The notes: generated from the sequence alone by a model not told the origin. A stretch of 15,077 nt of DNA from JAYZVT01 sp050248375 (GCA_050248375.1 JBFWSL010000054.1:1-15077), one strand, 5' to 3'. Counted from the first letter of the stretch, positions 7,028 through 13,843 are shown. Made by a program: numbers and translations.

Positions 7028-7551
7028 CCCTTGCGCTCCTTGTCCTTGCCGCCGTCGCGGTCGTGCTTGTGATGCCAGGACCGCTTGCGGTCGTTGACGT
7101 CGAGCACGCCGTCGTCGTTGCGGTCCATGCGGCTGACCAGCTCCGAATAGGGCTTGAGGAATTCCTCGGTGGTGATGGCCGCGTCGCCGTCCACGTCGAT
7201 GCGCTGGAAGCCGCGCACCATGCGGCGGTGCATCACTTCCATCCACAGCGTCTCGAATTCCTTCAGGCTCAGCTTGCCGTCCTTGTCGGCGTCATGCTTG
7301 GCGAGCAGGTCCTGGCGCGACTGGTTCAGTTCGTCCTGGGTCAGCTTGCCGTCCTTGTCGGCGTCGAAACGCTCCAGCAGCATGGCCATGTGCCGGCCCT
7401 TGCCATAGCCGCCCATCTGGTGGCCGTGATGGCCGCCCTTGTGCCAGCCGCCGCGATGGCCGTAATCGGCCGCGGCGAAAGTGGCGAAACCGGCGGCGCC
7501 GGCGAGGACGACCGCGCCTGCGGCGATCGCGACTTTGGTGACTTTGCGCAT
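7024..7551 (-). CDS. Secreted EF-hand calcium-binding protein
   Basis: A 175-residue protein with an N-terminal signal peptide (MRKVTKVAIAAGAVVLAGAA..., probable cleavage near AAA-DYG at about residue 28). A Gly/His-rich segment (about 32-54) with many HG pairs follows, a possible additional metal site. Four EF-hand loops come next: DADKDGKLTQDE (63-74), DADKDGKLSLKE (87-98), DVDGDAAITTEE (119-130, Ala in place of the usual Gly at position 6) and DRNDDGVLDVND (143-154, Asp instead of Glu at position 12). The C-terminal tail is charged (HHKHDRDGGKDKERKG). Likely a periplasmic Ca2+-binding protein; the partner is unknown. The ATG at 7551 is chosen because AAGGAG lies nine bases before it. An upstream ATG at 7578 would put that Shine-Dalgarno sequence inside the gene and extend the signal peptide. 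Confidence 0.88.
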   Translation of the reverse strand: MRKVTKVAIAAGAVVLAGAAGFATFAAADYGHRGGWHKGGHHGHQMGGYGKGRHMAMLLERFDADKDGKLTQDELNQSRQDLLAKHDADKDGKLSLKEFETLWMEVMHRRMVRGFQRIDVDGDAAITTEEFLKPYSELVSRMDRNDDGVLDVNDRKRSWHHKHDRDGGKDKERKG

Positions 7552-7748
7552 CTGGATACTCTCCTTGGGCGTGTTCATGCGTGGGTGGCCGCCGGCGGGC
7601 GGGGCGGGGGCATGCTTGGAGGAGAGAAGCGTGTGCCCAGCCCATCCGGCGGCCGTTATGCTGCTCTTACGGATGGGGCGGGCGAAATCCGGCGCTCGGC
7701 GGCGACCGCCGCGGGAAAGTCAGGATTTCCGCGGGTAACTAGCGGCGC

Positions 7749-7916
7749 AATTAAGGTGAATTAAGGTGACAGTTTACTCAATGAATTAAGGTGACAGTTT
7801 ACTCAATTCCAAAAACTTCCAGATTAAGGTGACAGTTTACTCAATTCCAAAAACTTCATGCGCGCCAAAGGCGCCAGCCCGAATTAAGTAAACTGTCACC
7901 TTAATTGACCTTAATT
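7749..7916. repeat. Tandem plus inverted array of the GACAGTTTACT repeat
   Basis: Plus-orientation copies of AATTAAGGTGACAGTTTACT begin at 7759, 7784 and 7822 (the last starts GATTAAGG), with a truncated copy, AATTAAGGTG, at 7749-7758. The copies at 7784 and 7822 share a further CAATTCCAAAAACTTC and repeat with a 38-bp period; the first spacing is 25 bp. An inverted copy lies at 7881-7906, followed by an inverted truncated copy ending at 7916. The two outer ends are therefore inverted repeats of about 33 bp with few mismatches. The core is shared with the element at 5181-5269. No open frame is present. The rest of the 371-bp gap (7552-7748) shows nothing else I can support beyond the EF-hand gene's upstream region. 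Confidence 0.85.
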
Positions 7917-7922
7917 GGTTGA

Positions 7923-8192
7923 TCAGCGGCGCTGGAAGTTGCGGCGCGGCTGGTCCGGGCGCTGGCCGGAGTCGGTGCGGTGACGGAAGATCACGCGGCC
8001 CTTCTCCAGGTCGTAGGGGGTCATCTCGACGGTGACCCGGTCGCCCGCGATGGTCTTGATCCGGTTGCGCTTCATGCGGCCGGACGTATAGGCCACGATC
8101 TCGTGGCCGTTCTCCAGCTTCACGCGGAACCGGCCGTCTGGGAGGACGTCGGTCACCGAGCCCTCGAATTCCAAAAGTTCTTCCTTCGCCAT
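7923..8192 (-). CDS. infA: Translation initiation factor IF-1
   Basis: An 89-residue S1/OB-fold protein that binds the 30S A site with IF-2 and IF-3 during initiation. MAKEELLEFEGSVTDVLPDG, FRVKLENGHEIVAYTSGRM, RNRIKTIAGDRVTVEMTPYD and LEKGRVIFRHR match IF-1 along its full length. The protein continues about 17 residues past the usual ~72-residue end with a basic tail (TDSGQRPDQPRRNFQRR), as in some alphaproteobacteria. AGGAG lies five bases before the ATG at 8192, which fixes the start. It appears to be a single-gene unit: no ribosomal or maf-type gene is adjacent, and a repeat array begins six bases after the stop. A TTGACT sequence about 100 bp upstream on the same strand (8293-8298) is a possible -35 without a convincing -10. 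Confidence 0.97.
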   Translation of the reverse strand: MAKEELLEFEGSVTDVLPDGRFRVKLENGHEIVAYTSGRMKRNRIKTIAGDRVTVEMTPYDLEKGRVIFRHRTDSGQRPDQPRRNFQRR

Positions 8193-8350
8193 CAACGCTC
8201 CTGCGAATGTATCGGGGTTTCGCGTCCATAGGGACGCCCGGCGCGGCTCGCCGCGCCTCATTGGCGCGGACCTTGCTCGCAGCGGGGCGGGAAGTCAAGA
8301 TTTTCGGGCCTTGGCGGAGGCCGGGACGATACCCATATCGCGTTCCGCAT

Positions 8351-8530
8351 GGACCCCGGTTCAAGCCCGGGGTTTCGGAGCAAGGACCGGGCACAAGAAA
8401 CTCGAAACCCCGGCCGGGGGCCGGAGAAGGCGGGAAGCCGGGGCCGGGATCGCGGCAGACCCCGGGCCAGGCCCGGGGGTTCGAAGCGTCGATGCGGGAA
8501 CTCGAAACCCCGGCGTAAAGCCGGGGTCCG
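8351..8530. repeat. Cluster of ACCCCGG...CCGGGGT palindromic repeats
   Basis: Four related palindromes lie in the 359-bp gene-free gap between infA and the transpeptidase. 8351-8377 reads GGACCCCGG...CCCGGGGTTTCG. 8401-8424 is an inverted copy starting CTCGAAACCCCGGC. 8457-8484 reads GACCCCGGGCC...GGGGGTTCGA. 8501-8530 is inverted, with CTCGAAACCCCGGCGTAAAG and GCCGGGGTCCGG. The paired head-to-head arrangement is like BIME clusters of REP sequences. Open frames across this region on both strands are side effects of base composition. It may protect or end transcripts from the convergent flank, but no T-tract is seen. Confidence 0.75.
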
Positions 8531-8551
8531 GTCATCAGGCTGCCCGTTGCG

Positions 8552-10078
8552 TTATCGCGTCAGCACCACGAAATCGGTGCCCTTGGGCGTGGTTTCCTTG
8601 CTGATGCCGTGGTCGGTGATGGCCAGCGACGAGCCGGGGCTCAGCATCCTGGAGATGCGGTCCCGCACATCCTGGGGGATGTCGATGCGGTCCAGCGCCT
8701 CCGCCGCGCTGGAGGGCGCGGACGGCAGCAGCGGCTGCGAGGCGTCGGCCGAGGCCGTCTTCACCGGCTTTTCCGCGTCCTCGGGCAGCGTCACCACGTT
8801 CCACTGCACGTCAGGCGCGTCGCCCTCGAAATGCATGGCCGTGTAGAGATGCGAGCCCAGCGGGCGGTCGGGGTCGGCGATGGCGACGGGCGCGTCGAAC
8901 ACCGGCCTGAACTTGCGCCGCACGTAGAGATGGCCGGTGAGGGGCGGACCCTTGCCGGCGGCCTCGTGAAGCTGCTCGGCCAGTTCCTCCGACATGGCCC
9001 CGGTCGCCCGCAGGCCGCGGGAGTCCTGGAAAGCCTTGATGGCCTTGCCGGTGTCCTTGCCGATCCAGCCGTCGATGTCGCCCGGGTCGAAGCCAAGCTC
9101 GGCCAGCAGCTCCTGCACGTCGCGCACCAGTTCGCGGCCGGTGCGGCGGGTGATCAGGATGCGCACGGGCGCCTCGGTGCGGGCCCAGCGCAGTGCCGCC
9201 TTTTCCGCCTCGAGTTCGTTGTCTGCCATGGCGATGGCGGCGGCGGCTTCCTCTGTCGCGGGCACGCCGGAGGTCTGAGGCGTCGCCGCGTTGGCGGGCG
9301 TGACGCCGAACGTGCTCGCGGTCCCGGTCTTCGCCGGCGCCTCGCCGAGCTTCAGCACGTCGAGCTGCGCCGGCTGGAACAGCCTGGCGTGGGTGATCGG
9401 TTCCGGCGCCACGGGCTTGCGGGTGATGATCACATGGCCGCCCACGTTGGTGAAGGAGAAGAGCTGCTTGGCGAAACCGGTCGGCAGCCGCACGCAGCCA
9501 TGCGAGGCCGGAAAGTTCGGCACCGAGTTGGACGCGTGCAGCGCAATGCCCGACCATGTCAGCCGCTGCATGAAGGGCATCGGCGCGCCGCTGTAGATGT
9601 TGGAGCGGTGGAAGGGCTTCTTCTCCAGGATGGAGAACACGCCGGAGGGCGTCGTGTGCCCCTGCTTGCCGCTGGAGACGCGGGACGTGACCACCTGCTT
9701 GCCGTTCACGTAAGCGGTCAGCTTCTGGTCCGGCAGCGACACGAAAATCTGGATCGGGCCCGGCTCGTCGCCGCGTTTCTGCCAGGGCTCCGCCTTCTCC
9801 GCCGGGGCCTGCGGCTGCGCGCGCCGCGCCGCCACCCGCGGGTCGGCGGGCGGACGGGCCGGGGCCCTGTAGCGCGGCTGCGGCGCCTGCCGGTATTGCG
9901 GCGGATAGGCCGGATAGGAATATTGCGGGTAGCCGTATGGTGCATGGCCGTAGGAAGGCGCGCCATAGGGGCCATAGCCATATTGCGGGTAGCCGTAATA
10001 GGGCTGCGCCGCGGCCGCGCCGGCAGCCGCGCCGATCAGGGATGCCGCAAGGAATACGCTGCGGAAGGTTACGGTCAT
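8552..10078 (-). CDS. Secreted L,D-transpeptidase with peptidoglycan-binding domain
   Basis: A 508-residue cell-wall enzyme. Signal peptide 1-24 (...GAAAGAAAA-QPYYG). A tyrosine/proline/glycine-rich linker (about 27-70, repeats such as YGYPQY) is followed by an Ala/Pro/Arg-rich stretch. The YkuD catalytic domain spans about 108-230, with the GKQGHTTPSG substrate loop (137-146), His181 in IALHAS and the catalytic SHGCVRLP with Cys195. A peptidoglycan-binding_1 fold lies around 315-375 (VRDVQELLAELGFDPGDIDGWIGKDTGKAIKAFQ). A C-terminal domain ends in VVLTR. It forms or alters 3-3 crosslinks or attaches proteins to the wall; which one is unknown. The start is set by AGGGG nine bases before the ATG and by the signal peptide. 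It lies downstream of the MFS gene on the same strand, but a 180-bp gap argues for its own promoter. Confidence 0.93.
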   Translation of the reverse strand: MTVTFRSVFLAASLIGAAAGAAAAQPYYGYPQYGYGPYGAPSYGHAPYGYPQYSYPAYPPQYRQAPQPRYRAPARPPADPRVAARRAQPQAPAEKAEPWQKRGDEPGPIQIFVSLPDQKLTAYVNGKQVVTSRVSSGKQGHTTPSGVFSILEKKPFHRSNIYSGAPMPFMQRLTWSGIALHASNSVPNFPASHGCVRLPTGFAKQLFSFTNVGGHVIITRKPVAPEPITHARLFQPAQLDVLKLGEAPAKTGTASTFGVTPANAATPQTSGVPATEEAAAAIAMADNELEAEKAALRWARTEAPVRILITRRTGRELVRDVQELLAELGFDPGDIDGWIGKDTGKAIKAFQDSRGLRATGAMSEELAEQLHEAAGKGPPLTGHLYVRRKFRPVFDAPVAIADPDRPLGSHLYTAMHFEGDAPDVQWNVVTLPEDAEKPVKTASADASQPLLPSAPSSAAEALDRIDIPQDVRDRISRMLSPGSSLAITDHGISKETTPKGTDFVVLTR

Positions 10079-10258
10079 CAAGTCAACCCCTGGGTCTGCG
10101 CCGCCCGCCCGGCCCGGAAACGGCGATTCTGCGGGCGCATCGTAACGTCGTGCTGCGGCAGCGAAAAGGCCGCGAGGGATCAAATTTTCAGCAGGGTAAA
10201 GGTTCCCGGCGCGGCGCGAAGTCGCGTTTCTCGCGGGATTTCCCGGGGTGGAAGGCTC

Positions 10259-11485
10259 TCACTCCGCCGCCTGCGGCTGGGCCGCCGCCCGTACGGGGAT
10301 CGCGCGGGGCAGCAGCAGCACCGCGGCGAGAATGACCATCGCCGCCGCCGTCAGCAGCATGAACAGCCGGTCGAAACCGTAGGCGCCGTGCACCCAGGCG
10401 ATCAGCGGGATGGCCGCCGCCACGCCGGCGAAGGAGATGATGTAGCGGCAGGCGAACATGGTGCTGCGCCACTCGCTCTTGGCGATGCGGCCCACCAGCA
10501 CGTCGTTGATGGGGATCTGCCCGAAGGCGCCGAGCATGAAGCCGGTTGCGACGATCAGCGCCGTCCAGCCCGTGGCGCCCGGCATCAGCGCGAAGAACGC
10601 CGCCTGCAGGGCCGCCACGCCCGCGAAGACGAAGCGCACCGGGTAGCGGTCCACCAGGAAGCCGACCACCACCTGCACCAGCGAGGCGATGGCGAAGACG
10701 AGGAAGGCGTACCAGCCCACCAGCGTCGCCGACACGTCGAGCGCGCTCAGCCGCTCGTCCAGCACCTTGGGCAGCGAGAAGGTGGTGGACTGGAACACGA
10801 TGCCGCCGATGGCCGTGGTCAGCAGCACGATGGCGAAGATGCGCGCGATCAGCGCGGGCGAATAGACCGCGCCGCCGGAGGAACTCGCCGCCGCCTTGCG
10901 CGCCACGCGCGGCGTCCGCACGAACATCCACGCATAGGCGATGCCCACCGCGATGGAGGCGAGCCCCGGCAGCACGAAGGCCGAGCGCCAGTTGCCCATG
11001 TCGATCATGGCGCCGGTGAGCAGCGCCGCGCTGGCCACGCCGAGATTGCCCCACACGCCGTTGACCGCGATGGCCATGCCGGTCCTGGCGCGGTTCTCCA
11101 CCACCAGCGAGATGCCGACCGGGTGGTAGATCGCCGCGAAGATGCCGATGGCGAACAGCCCCGCGCCCAGTTGCAGCGGCGTGGCGGCGAAGGAGGTGAC
11201 GATGCTGGCGATACCGGTGCCCGTGAAGAACACCGCCATCATGCCGTCGCGGCTCCACTTGTCGGCCAGCCAGCCGGCCGGCAGCGCGAAGGCGCCGAAG
11301 GCGACGAAGCCCGGCGTGGCATAGGGGATCAGCTCGCCATAGCTCATGCCCCATTCCCTCGCCAGCACCAGCGCCGCCACCGTGGCGAATACCAGCATGA
11401 ACAGGTGGTCGAGGAAGTGCCCGATGTTGAGGAAGAAGAAATGCGCGCGCTCGCGCATGCTGCCCTGGGTGGTCTCGCCGCTCAT
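10259..11485 (-). CDS. MFS transporter, fosmidomycin-resistance-like
   Basis: A 408-residue inner-membrane protein with twelve predicted membrane segments. After a short cytoplasmic tail the first segment, RAHFFFLNIGHFLDHLFMLVF, carries conserved His and Asp residues. The loop GWLADKWSRDGM after the second segment is the MFS motif A. AIYHPVGISLV resembles the conserved His-Pro segment of the Fsr-like branch. A basic central loop (RTPRVARKAAASSSGG) separates the halves, and the second half repeats the motif-A region as GFLVDRYPVR. The substrate is unknown. GAGGA lies about eight bases before the ATG at 11485, and an upstream in-frame ATG at 11530 lacks a site. The gene is divergent from the AraC regulator at 11798, which is therefore the likely regulator. 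Confidence 0.88.
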   Translation of the reverse strand: MSGETTQGSMRERAHFFFLNIGHFLDHLFMLVFATVAALVLAREWGMSYGELIPYATPGFVAFGAFALPAGWLADKWSRDGMMAVFFTGTGIASIVTSFAATPLQLGAGLFAIGIFAAIYHPVGISLVVENRARTGMAIAVNGVWGNLGVASAALLTGAMIDMGNWRSAFVLPGLASIAVGIAYAWMFVRTPRVARKAAASSSGGAVYSPALIARIFAIVLLTTAIGGIVFQSTTFSLPKVLDERLSALDVSATLVGWYAFLVFAIASLVQVVVGFLVDRYPVRFVFAGVAALQAAFFALMPGATGWTALIVATGFMLGAFGQIPINDVLVGRIAKSEWRSTMFACRYIISFAGVAAAIPLIAWVHGAYGFDRLFMLLTAAAMVILAAVLLLPRAIPVRAAAQPQAAE

Positions 11486-11581
11486 GCCCGTTGTCCTCGA
11501 TGCCGGGTCCTCCCGGACCCGATCTCCCACCCCAGCCTTTCTCCCGCGCGGGGAAAGCCTGGACCTGCTCCGCAGGCGATC

Positions 11582-11625
11582 TTCACCCCCTGTCCCTGGT
11601 TGGAGGGGATCAGGACGGGGGTGAA
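11582..11625. repeat. Imperfect inverted repeat in the MFS/AraC divergent region
   Basis: TTCACCCCCTGTCC (11582-11595) and GGACGGGGGTGAA (11613-11625) pair along 13 bp with a single bulged T. It lies in the 312-bp gap between the divergent MFS and AraC genes, so it could be the regulator's operator. Its C-rich composition and the nearby CTTTCTCCCGCGCGGGGAAAG near-palindrome also fit a decayed dispersed repeat. No gene is seen in the gap. Confidence 0.45.
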
Positions 11626-11797
11626 TGCCGGCGCTTGCGCGCTCTTGGGAATGCGTTTCCTGCCTCGCTTCGCTCCAGTTGCTCCCTTTCCCTGTCGGAT
11701 GAAGGGCTGGGGTGAGCAGGTTCAGAATAGCCTTGGCGGATGCGCGCCGTCAGGTCAATAATCGTCGAATTCACGCCAGCGCTCCCCCGAGGCCGCC

Positions 11798-12571
11798 ATG
11801 CCCGCCCGCAGCACCGATCCCGCCGACTATATGGGCCTGCCGCGCCCGGTGGCGGCCATGCCCAAGACCTTCCGCGCGGGCGAGGCGACGGGCGTCCACG
11901 CCCACGACCGCGACCAGTTCCTCTACGCCGTCACCGGCGTCATGCGCATTTCGACGGCCGGGGAGATGTGGATCGTGCCGGCCGACCGCGCCGTCTATGT
12001 GCCGGCCGGCGTGGAGCACCAGACCTCCATGCGCGGCCGGGTGGAGATGCGGACCCTTTATATCCGCCCGCGCGCCCATCCGGGCCTCCCCGCGACGCCG
12101 CAGGGCATGGAGGTGTCGCCGCTGCTGCGCGCGCTGGTGCTGGCGCTGATGGAGGAGCCGCTGCTCTATGACGAGAAGGGCAGGGGCGGGCGCATCGCCG
12201 CTTTGGTGCTGGACGAGATCGCCCGCGCCGAGCGCTCGCCGCTGGCCATGGGCGTGCCCATGCCGCGCGACCCGCGCCTGCTGCGCCTGGCCAAGACGCT
12301 GATGGAGGATCCCTCGCGCGCCGATACCCTGGACGAGTGGGCTGAAGAGTGCGCCGCCAGCCCGCGCACCCTGACGAGGCTGTTCCAGGCGGAGATGGGC
12401 CTGACCTTCACCCGCTGGCGCCAGCGCGTGCGCTTCCACGCAGCACTCGAGGCGCTCGCCCGCGGCGAGCCCGTCGCCCGCGTGGCGGAGGCCAACGGCT
12501 ATGCGAGCGCGTCCGCCTTCACGGCGGCCTTCCGCAAGGTCATGGGTGCTCCGCCCGGGCGGATGGTTTGA
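11798..12571 (+). CDS. AraC-family transcriptional regulator with N-terminal cupin
   Basis: A 257-residue cytoplasmic DNA-binding protein. The N-terminal half is a cupin/RmlC-like sensor with a HAHDRDQFLYAVTGVMRI motif (His34, His36, Gln40) and VPAGVEH. The C-terminal ~100 residues hold the two helix-turn-helix motifs: TLDEWAEECAASPRTLTRLFQAEMGLTF, then PVARVAEANGYASASAFTAAFRKVMGAPPGR, the AraC signature ending. The layout is like NimR/YeaM-type regulators, which control a neighbouring MFS exporter; the divergent MFS gene here gives the same arrangement, though orthology is not shown. GAGG lies about five bases before the ATG at 11798. A frame on the same strand opens earlier in another phase but has no family match. 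The effector is unknown. Confidence 0.92.
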   Translation: MPARSTDPADYMGLPRPVAAMPKTFRAGEATGVHAHDRDQFLYAVTGVMRISTAGEMWIVPADRAVYVPAGVEHQTSMRGRVEMRTLYIRPRAHPGLPATPQGMEVSPLLRALVLALMEEPLLYDEKGRGGRIAALVLDEIARAERSPLAMGVPMPRDPRLLRLAKTLMEDPSRADTLDEWAEECAASPRTLTRLFQAEMGLTFTRWRQRVRFHAALEALARGEPVARVAEANGYASASAFTAAFRKVMGAPPGRMV

Positions 12572-12610
12572 GGGTTGGGAAGCCGGCGTCTTTTGACTCG
12601 CGTCAATCTT

Positions 12611-12702
12611 GGACGTCATTCCGGCGCAAGCCGGAATCCAGTTGGGCGGGAACGAGAGGATTGGCGGCAGCGACTGGACCCGGCTTTCGCCCGGGTGACG
12701 AA
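12611..12702. repeat. CGTCATTCCGGC-type dispersed palindromic repeat pair
   Basis: 12614-12639 reads CGTCATTCCGGCGCAAGCCG and on to GAATCCAG. 12675-12700 reads TGGACCCGGCTTTCGCCCGG and on to GTGACG. The outer ends are inverted with respect to each other and each half is itself a hairpin. The form 'CGTCATTCCGGCGCAAGCCGGAATCCAG ... TGGACCCCGGCTTTCGCCGGGGTGACG' is a very common intergenic repeat in alphaproteobacteria (from memory). It occupies the gap between the convergent AraC and BKACE genes. Confidence 0.8.
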
Positions 12703-12714
12703 GGGGGAGAGAGC

Positions 12715-13590
12715 CTACCCCACCCCGAAAATCTCCCGCGCCTCGTTGGGCGTCGCCACCTCCGCGCCCAGCGACCTGACGATGGCCGCCGCGCGCTCCA
12801 CCAGCGCCGCGTTGGAGGGCGCGAGTTCGCCCTTGGCCATGTAGAGATTGTCCTCCAGCCCCACGCGCACATGGCCGCCGGAGATCACCGACATGGCCAC
12901 GATGGGGAATTCGTGCTGCGAGATGCCGAAGGCGGACCACACCGCGTTCTCCGGCAGCAGGTTGCGCATGTGCAGCAGCGACTCCGGGCTTGCCGGTGCG
13001 CCCCATGAGATGCCGAGGCAGAGCTGGAACAGCGGCGGCTCCGCGATATGCCCGTCGCGGATCAGCCGCTTCGCCAGCAGGACGTGGCCGGAGTCGAAAG
13101 CCTCCAGCTCCGGCTTCACGCCCGCCGCCCTGATGCCGTCGGCCATCTCGCGCAGATGCGCCGGCGTGTTCATGAACACCTGCTCGCCGAAATTCAGCGT
13201 CGCCACGTCCAGCGTGCAGATCGGCGGTTTCAGCTTGACGATATGGGCGATGCGCTCGGCGGGGGATTTCAGCGTCGTCGAGGGATCCGGCTGCGCGGGA
13301 TCGTCCTTGCCGGGCACGAAACGCCCGCCCGCGCCGGTGGTCAGGTTGATGACCACGTCGGTGCCGCTCGCCTTGATGCGCTCGACGGCCTCGGCGTTAT
13401 ACTCCAGCTTCATGCTGGCGAGCTTGGTCCTGGGCTCGCGCACATGGATGTGCACCACCGCCGCGCCCGCCTTGGCCGCGTCGATGGCCGACCTGGCGAT
13501 CTCCTCCGGCGTCACCGGCACGGCGGGGTTCTTGCGGGCGGTGTCCTGCGACCCGGTCAGCGCGCAGGTGATGACGACCTTCCTCGACAT
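12715..13590 (-). CDS. Beta-keto acid cleavage enzyme (BKACE, DUF849)
   Basis: A 291-residue TIM-barrel enzyme of the family founded by 3-keto-5-aminohexanoate cleavage enzyme (Kce), which condenses a beta-keto acid with acetyl-CoA and yields acetoacetate plus a new CoA ester. It starts MSRKVVITCALTGSQD. The zinc ligands are visible as VVHIHVREP (His47, His49) and VGLEDNLY (Glu246). INLTTGAGG, LDVATLNFG, EAFDSGHV and FQLCLGISWGAPASPE follow in family order. Members act on different keto acids, including dehydrocarnitine and amino-hexanoate intermediates; the active-site pattern here does not let me choose. GGGAGA precedes the ATG by about four bases. No carnitine or lysine pathway genes are adjacent. 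It is divergent from the Tat-like/GMC pair and convergent with the AraC gene. Confidence 0.93.
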   Translation of the reverse strand: MSRKVVITCALTGSQDTARKNPAVPVTPEEIARSAIDAAKAGAAVVHIHVREPRTKLASMKLEYNAEAVERIKASGTDVVINLTTGAGGRFVPGKDDPAQPDPSTTLKSPAERIAHIVKLKPPICTLDVATLNFGEQVFMNTPAHLREMADGIRAAGVKPELEAFDSGHVLLAKRLIRDGHIAEPPLFQLCLGISWGAPASPESLLHMRNLLPENAVWSAFGISQHEFPIVAMSVISGGHVRVGLEDNLYMAKGELAPSNAALVERAAAIVRSLGAEVATPNEAREIFGVG

Positions 13591-13639
13591 GCGTTCTCCC
13601 TTCCATAGGCGGGCGCTTCGGCGCCTCTCATACGAAAAG

Positions 13640-13669
13640 CTATAGGTGCCCGGGCGGCCCGGGGGCAAG
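13640..13669 (-). promoter_or_regulatory. Candidate BKACE promoter with palindrome in the spacer
   Basis: On the minus strand CTTGCC (13664-13669) is followed after 18 bases by CTATAG (13640-13645), close to CTTGAC/CTATAT, ending 49 bp before the BKACE ATG. The spacer contains a perfect 7-1-7 palindrome, CCCGGGC-G-GCCCGGG (13649-13663), which would be well placed for a repressor. The same 124-bp gap must also hold the promoter of the divergent GMC unit. Confidence 0.4.
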
Positions 13670-13714
13670 GCTTTCGGCTTCCTTTAACCCGGCTCGGGCA
13701 TTCTGCCGGGCGGT

Positions 13715-13843
13715 ATGAGTCACTCACGGCGCAACATTCTCGCGGGGCTGCTCGCCCTGCCCCTGCTTGCCTGGCTGCCGCCGCTTCTGGCCCGCTCCGG
13801 CCTCAAGCTGCGGGGCGGCTGGGTGCTGCGCGACGGCGACTGA
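13715..13843 (+). CDS. 42-residue Tat-signal-like membrane peptide
   Basis: The frame encodes MSHSRRNILAGLLALPLLAW, then LPPLLARSGLKLRGGWVLRD and GD. SRRNIL resembles the twin-arginine S-R-R-x-hydrophobic motif and is followed by a hydrophobic core of about 19 residues. The short tail after it (KLRGGWVLRDGD) is hydrophilic. The stop TGA (13841-13843) shares its A with the ATG of the GMC gene, so the two are almost certainly translationally coupled. Signal-bearing small subunits accompany some GMC dehydrogenases (gluconate and fructose dehydrogenases) and carry them through the Tat system, but those are four or more times longer. Here the peptide is hardly more than a signal or anchor. No strong Shine-Dalgarno sequence is seen (GGGCGG). 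It could also be a decayed leader. Confidence 0.6.
   Translation: MSHSRRNILAGLLALPLLAWLPPLLARSGLKLRGGWVLRDGD

Noticed and set aside
7751..7764. Possible CtrA box (TTAA...TTAA) in the repeat array, and its mirror at 7901-7914
   Set aside because: The half sites are separated by six bases, not seven, and arise from the overlap of two repeat units.
7749..7857. Possible CRISPR array
   Set aside because: Spacing between copies is irregular (25 and 38 bp), intervening bases are themselves repeated rather than unique, and inverted copies are present. No cas gene is nearby.
8207..8518. Short plus-strand open frames in the infA/transpeptidase gap
   Set aside because: They run through palindromic repeats, lack ribosome binding sites and have no family resemblance.
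10079..10258. Possible small gene or terminator between the transpeptidase and MFS genes
   Set aside because: Only weak 5-bp stems without T-tracts and no frame with a start, ribosome binding site and stop were found.
8609..11761. A plus-strand frame of about 1050 codons spanning the transpeptidase and MFS genes
   Set aside because: It is antisense to two well-supported genes, its translation is rich in Arg/Gly/His/Ala with no domain, and it crosses the gap between them. It reflects GC-rich codon use on the other strand.
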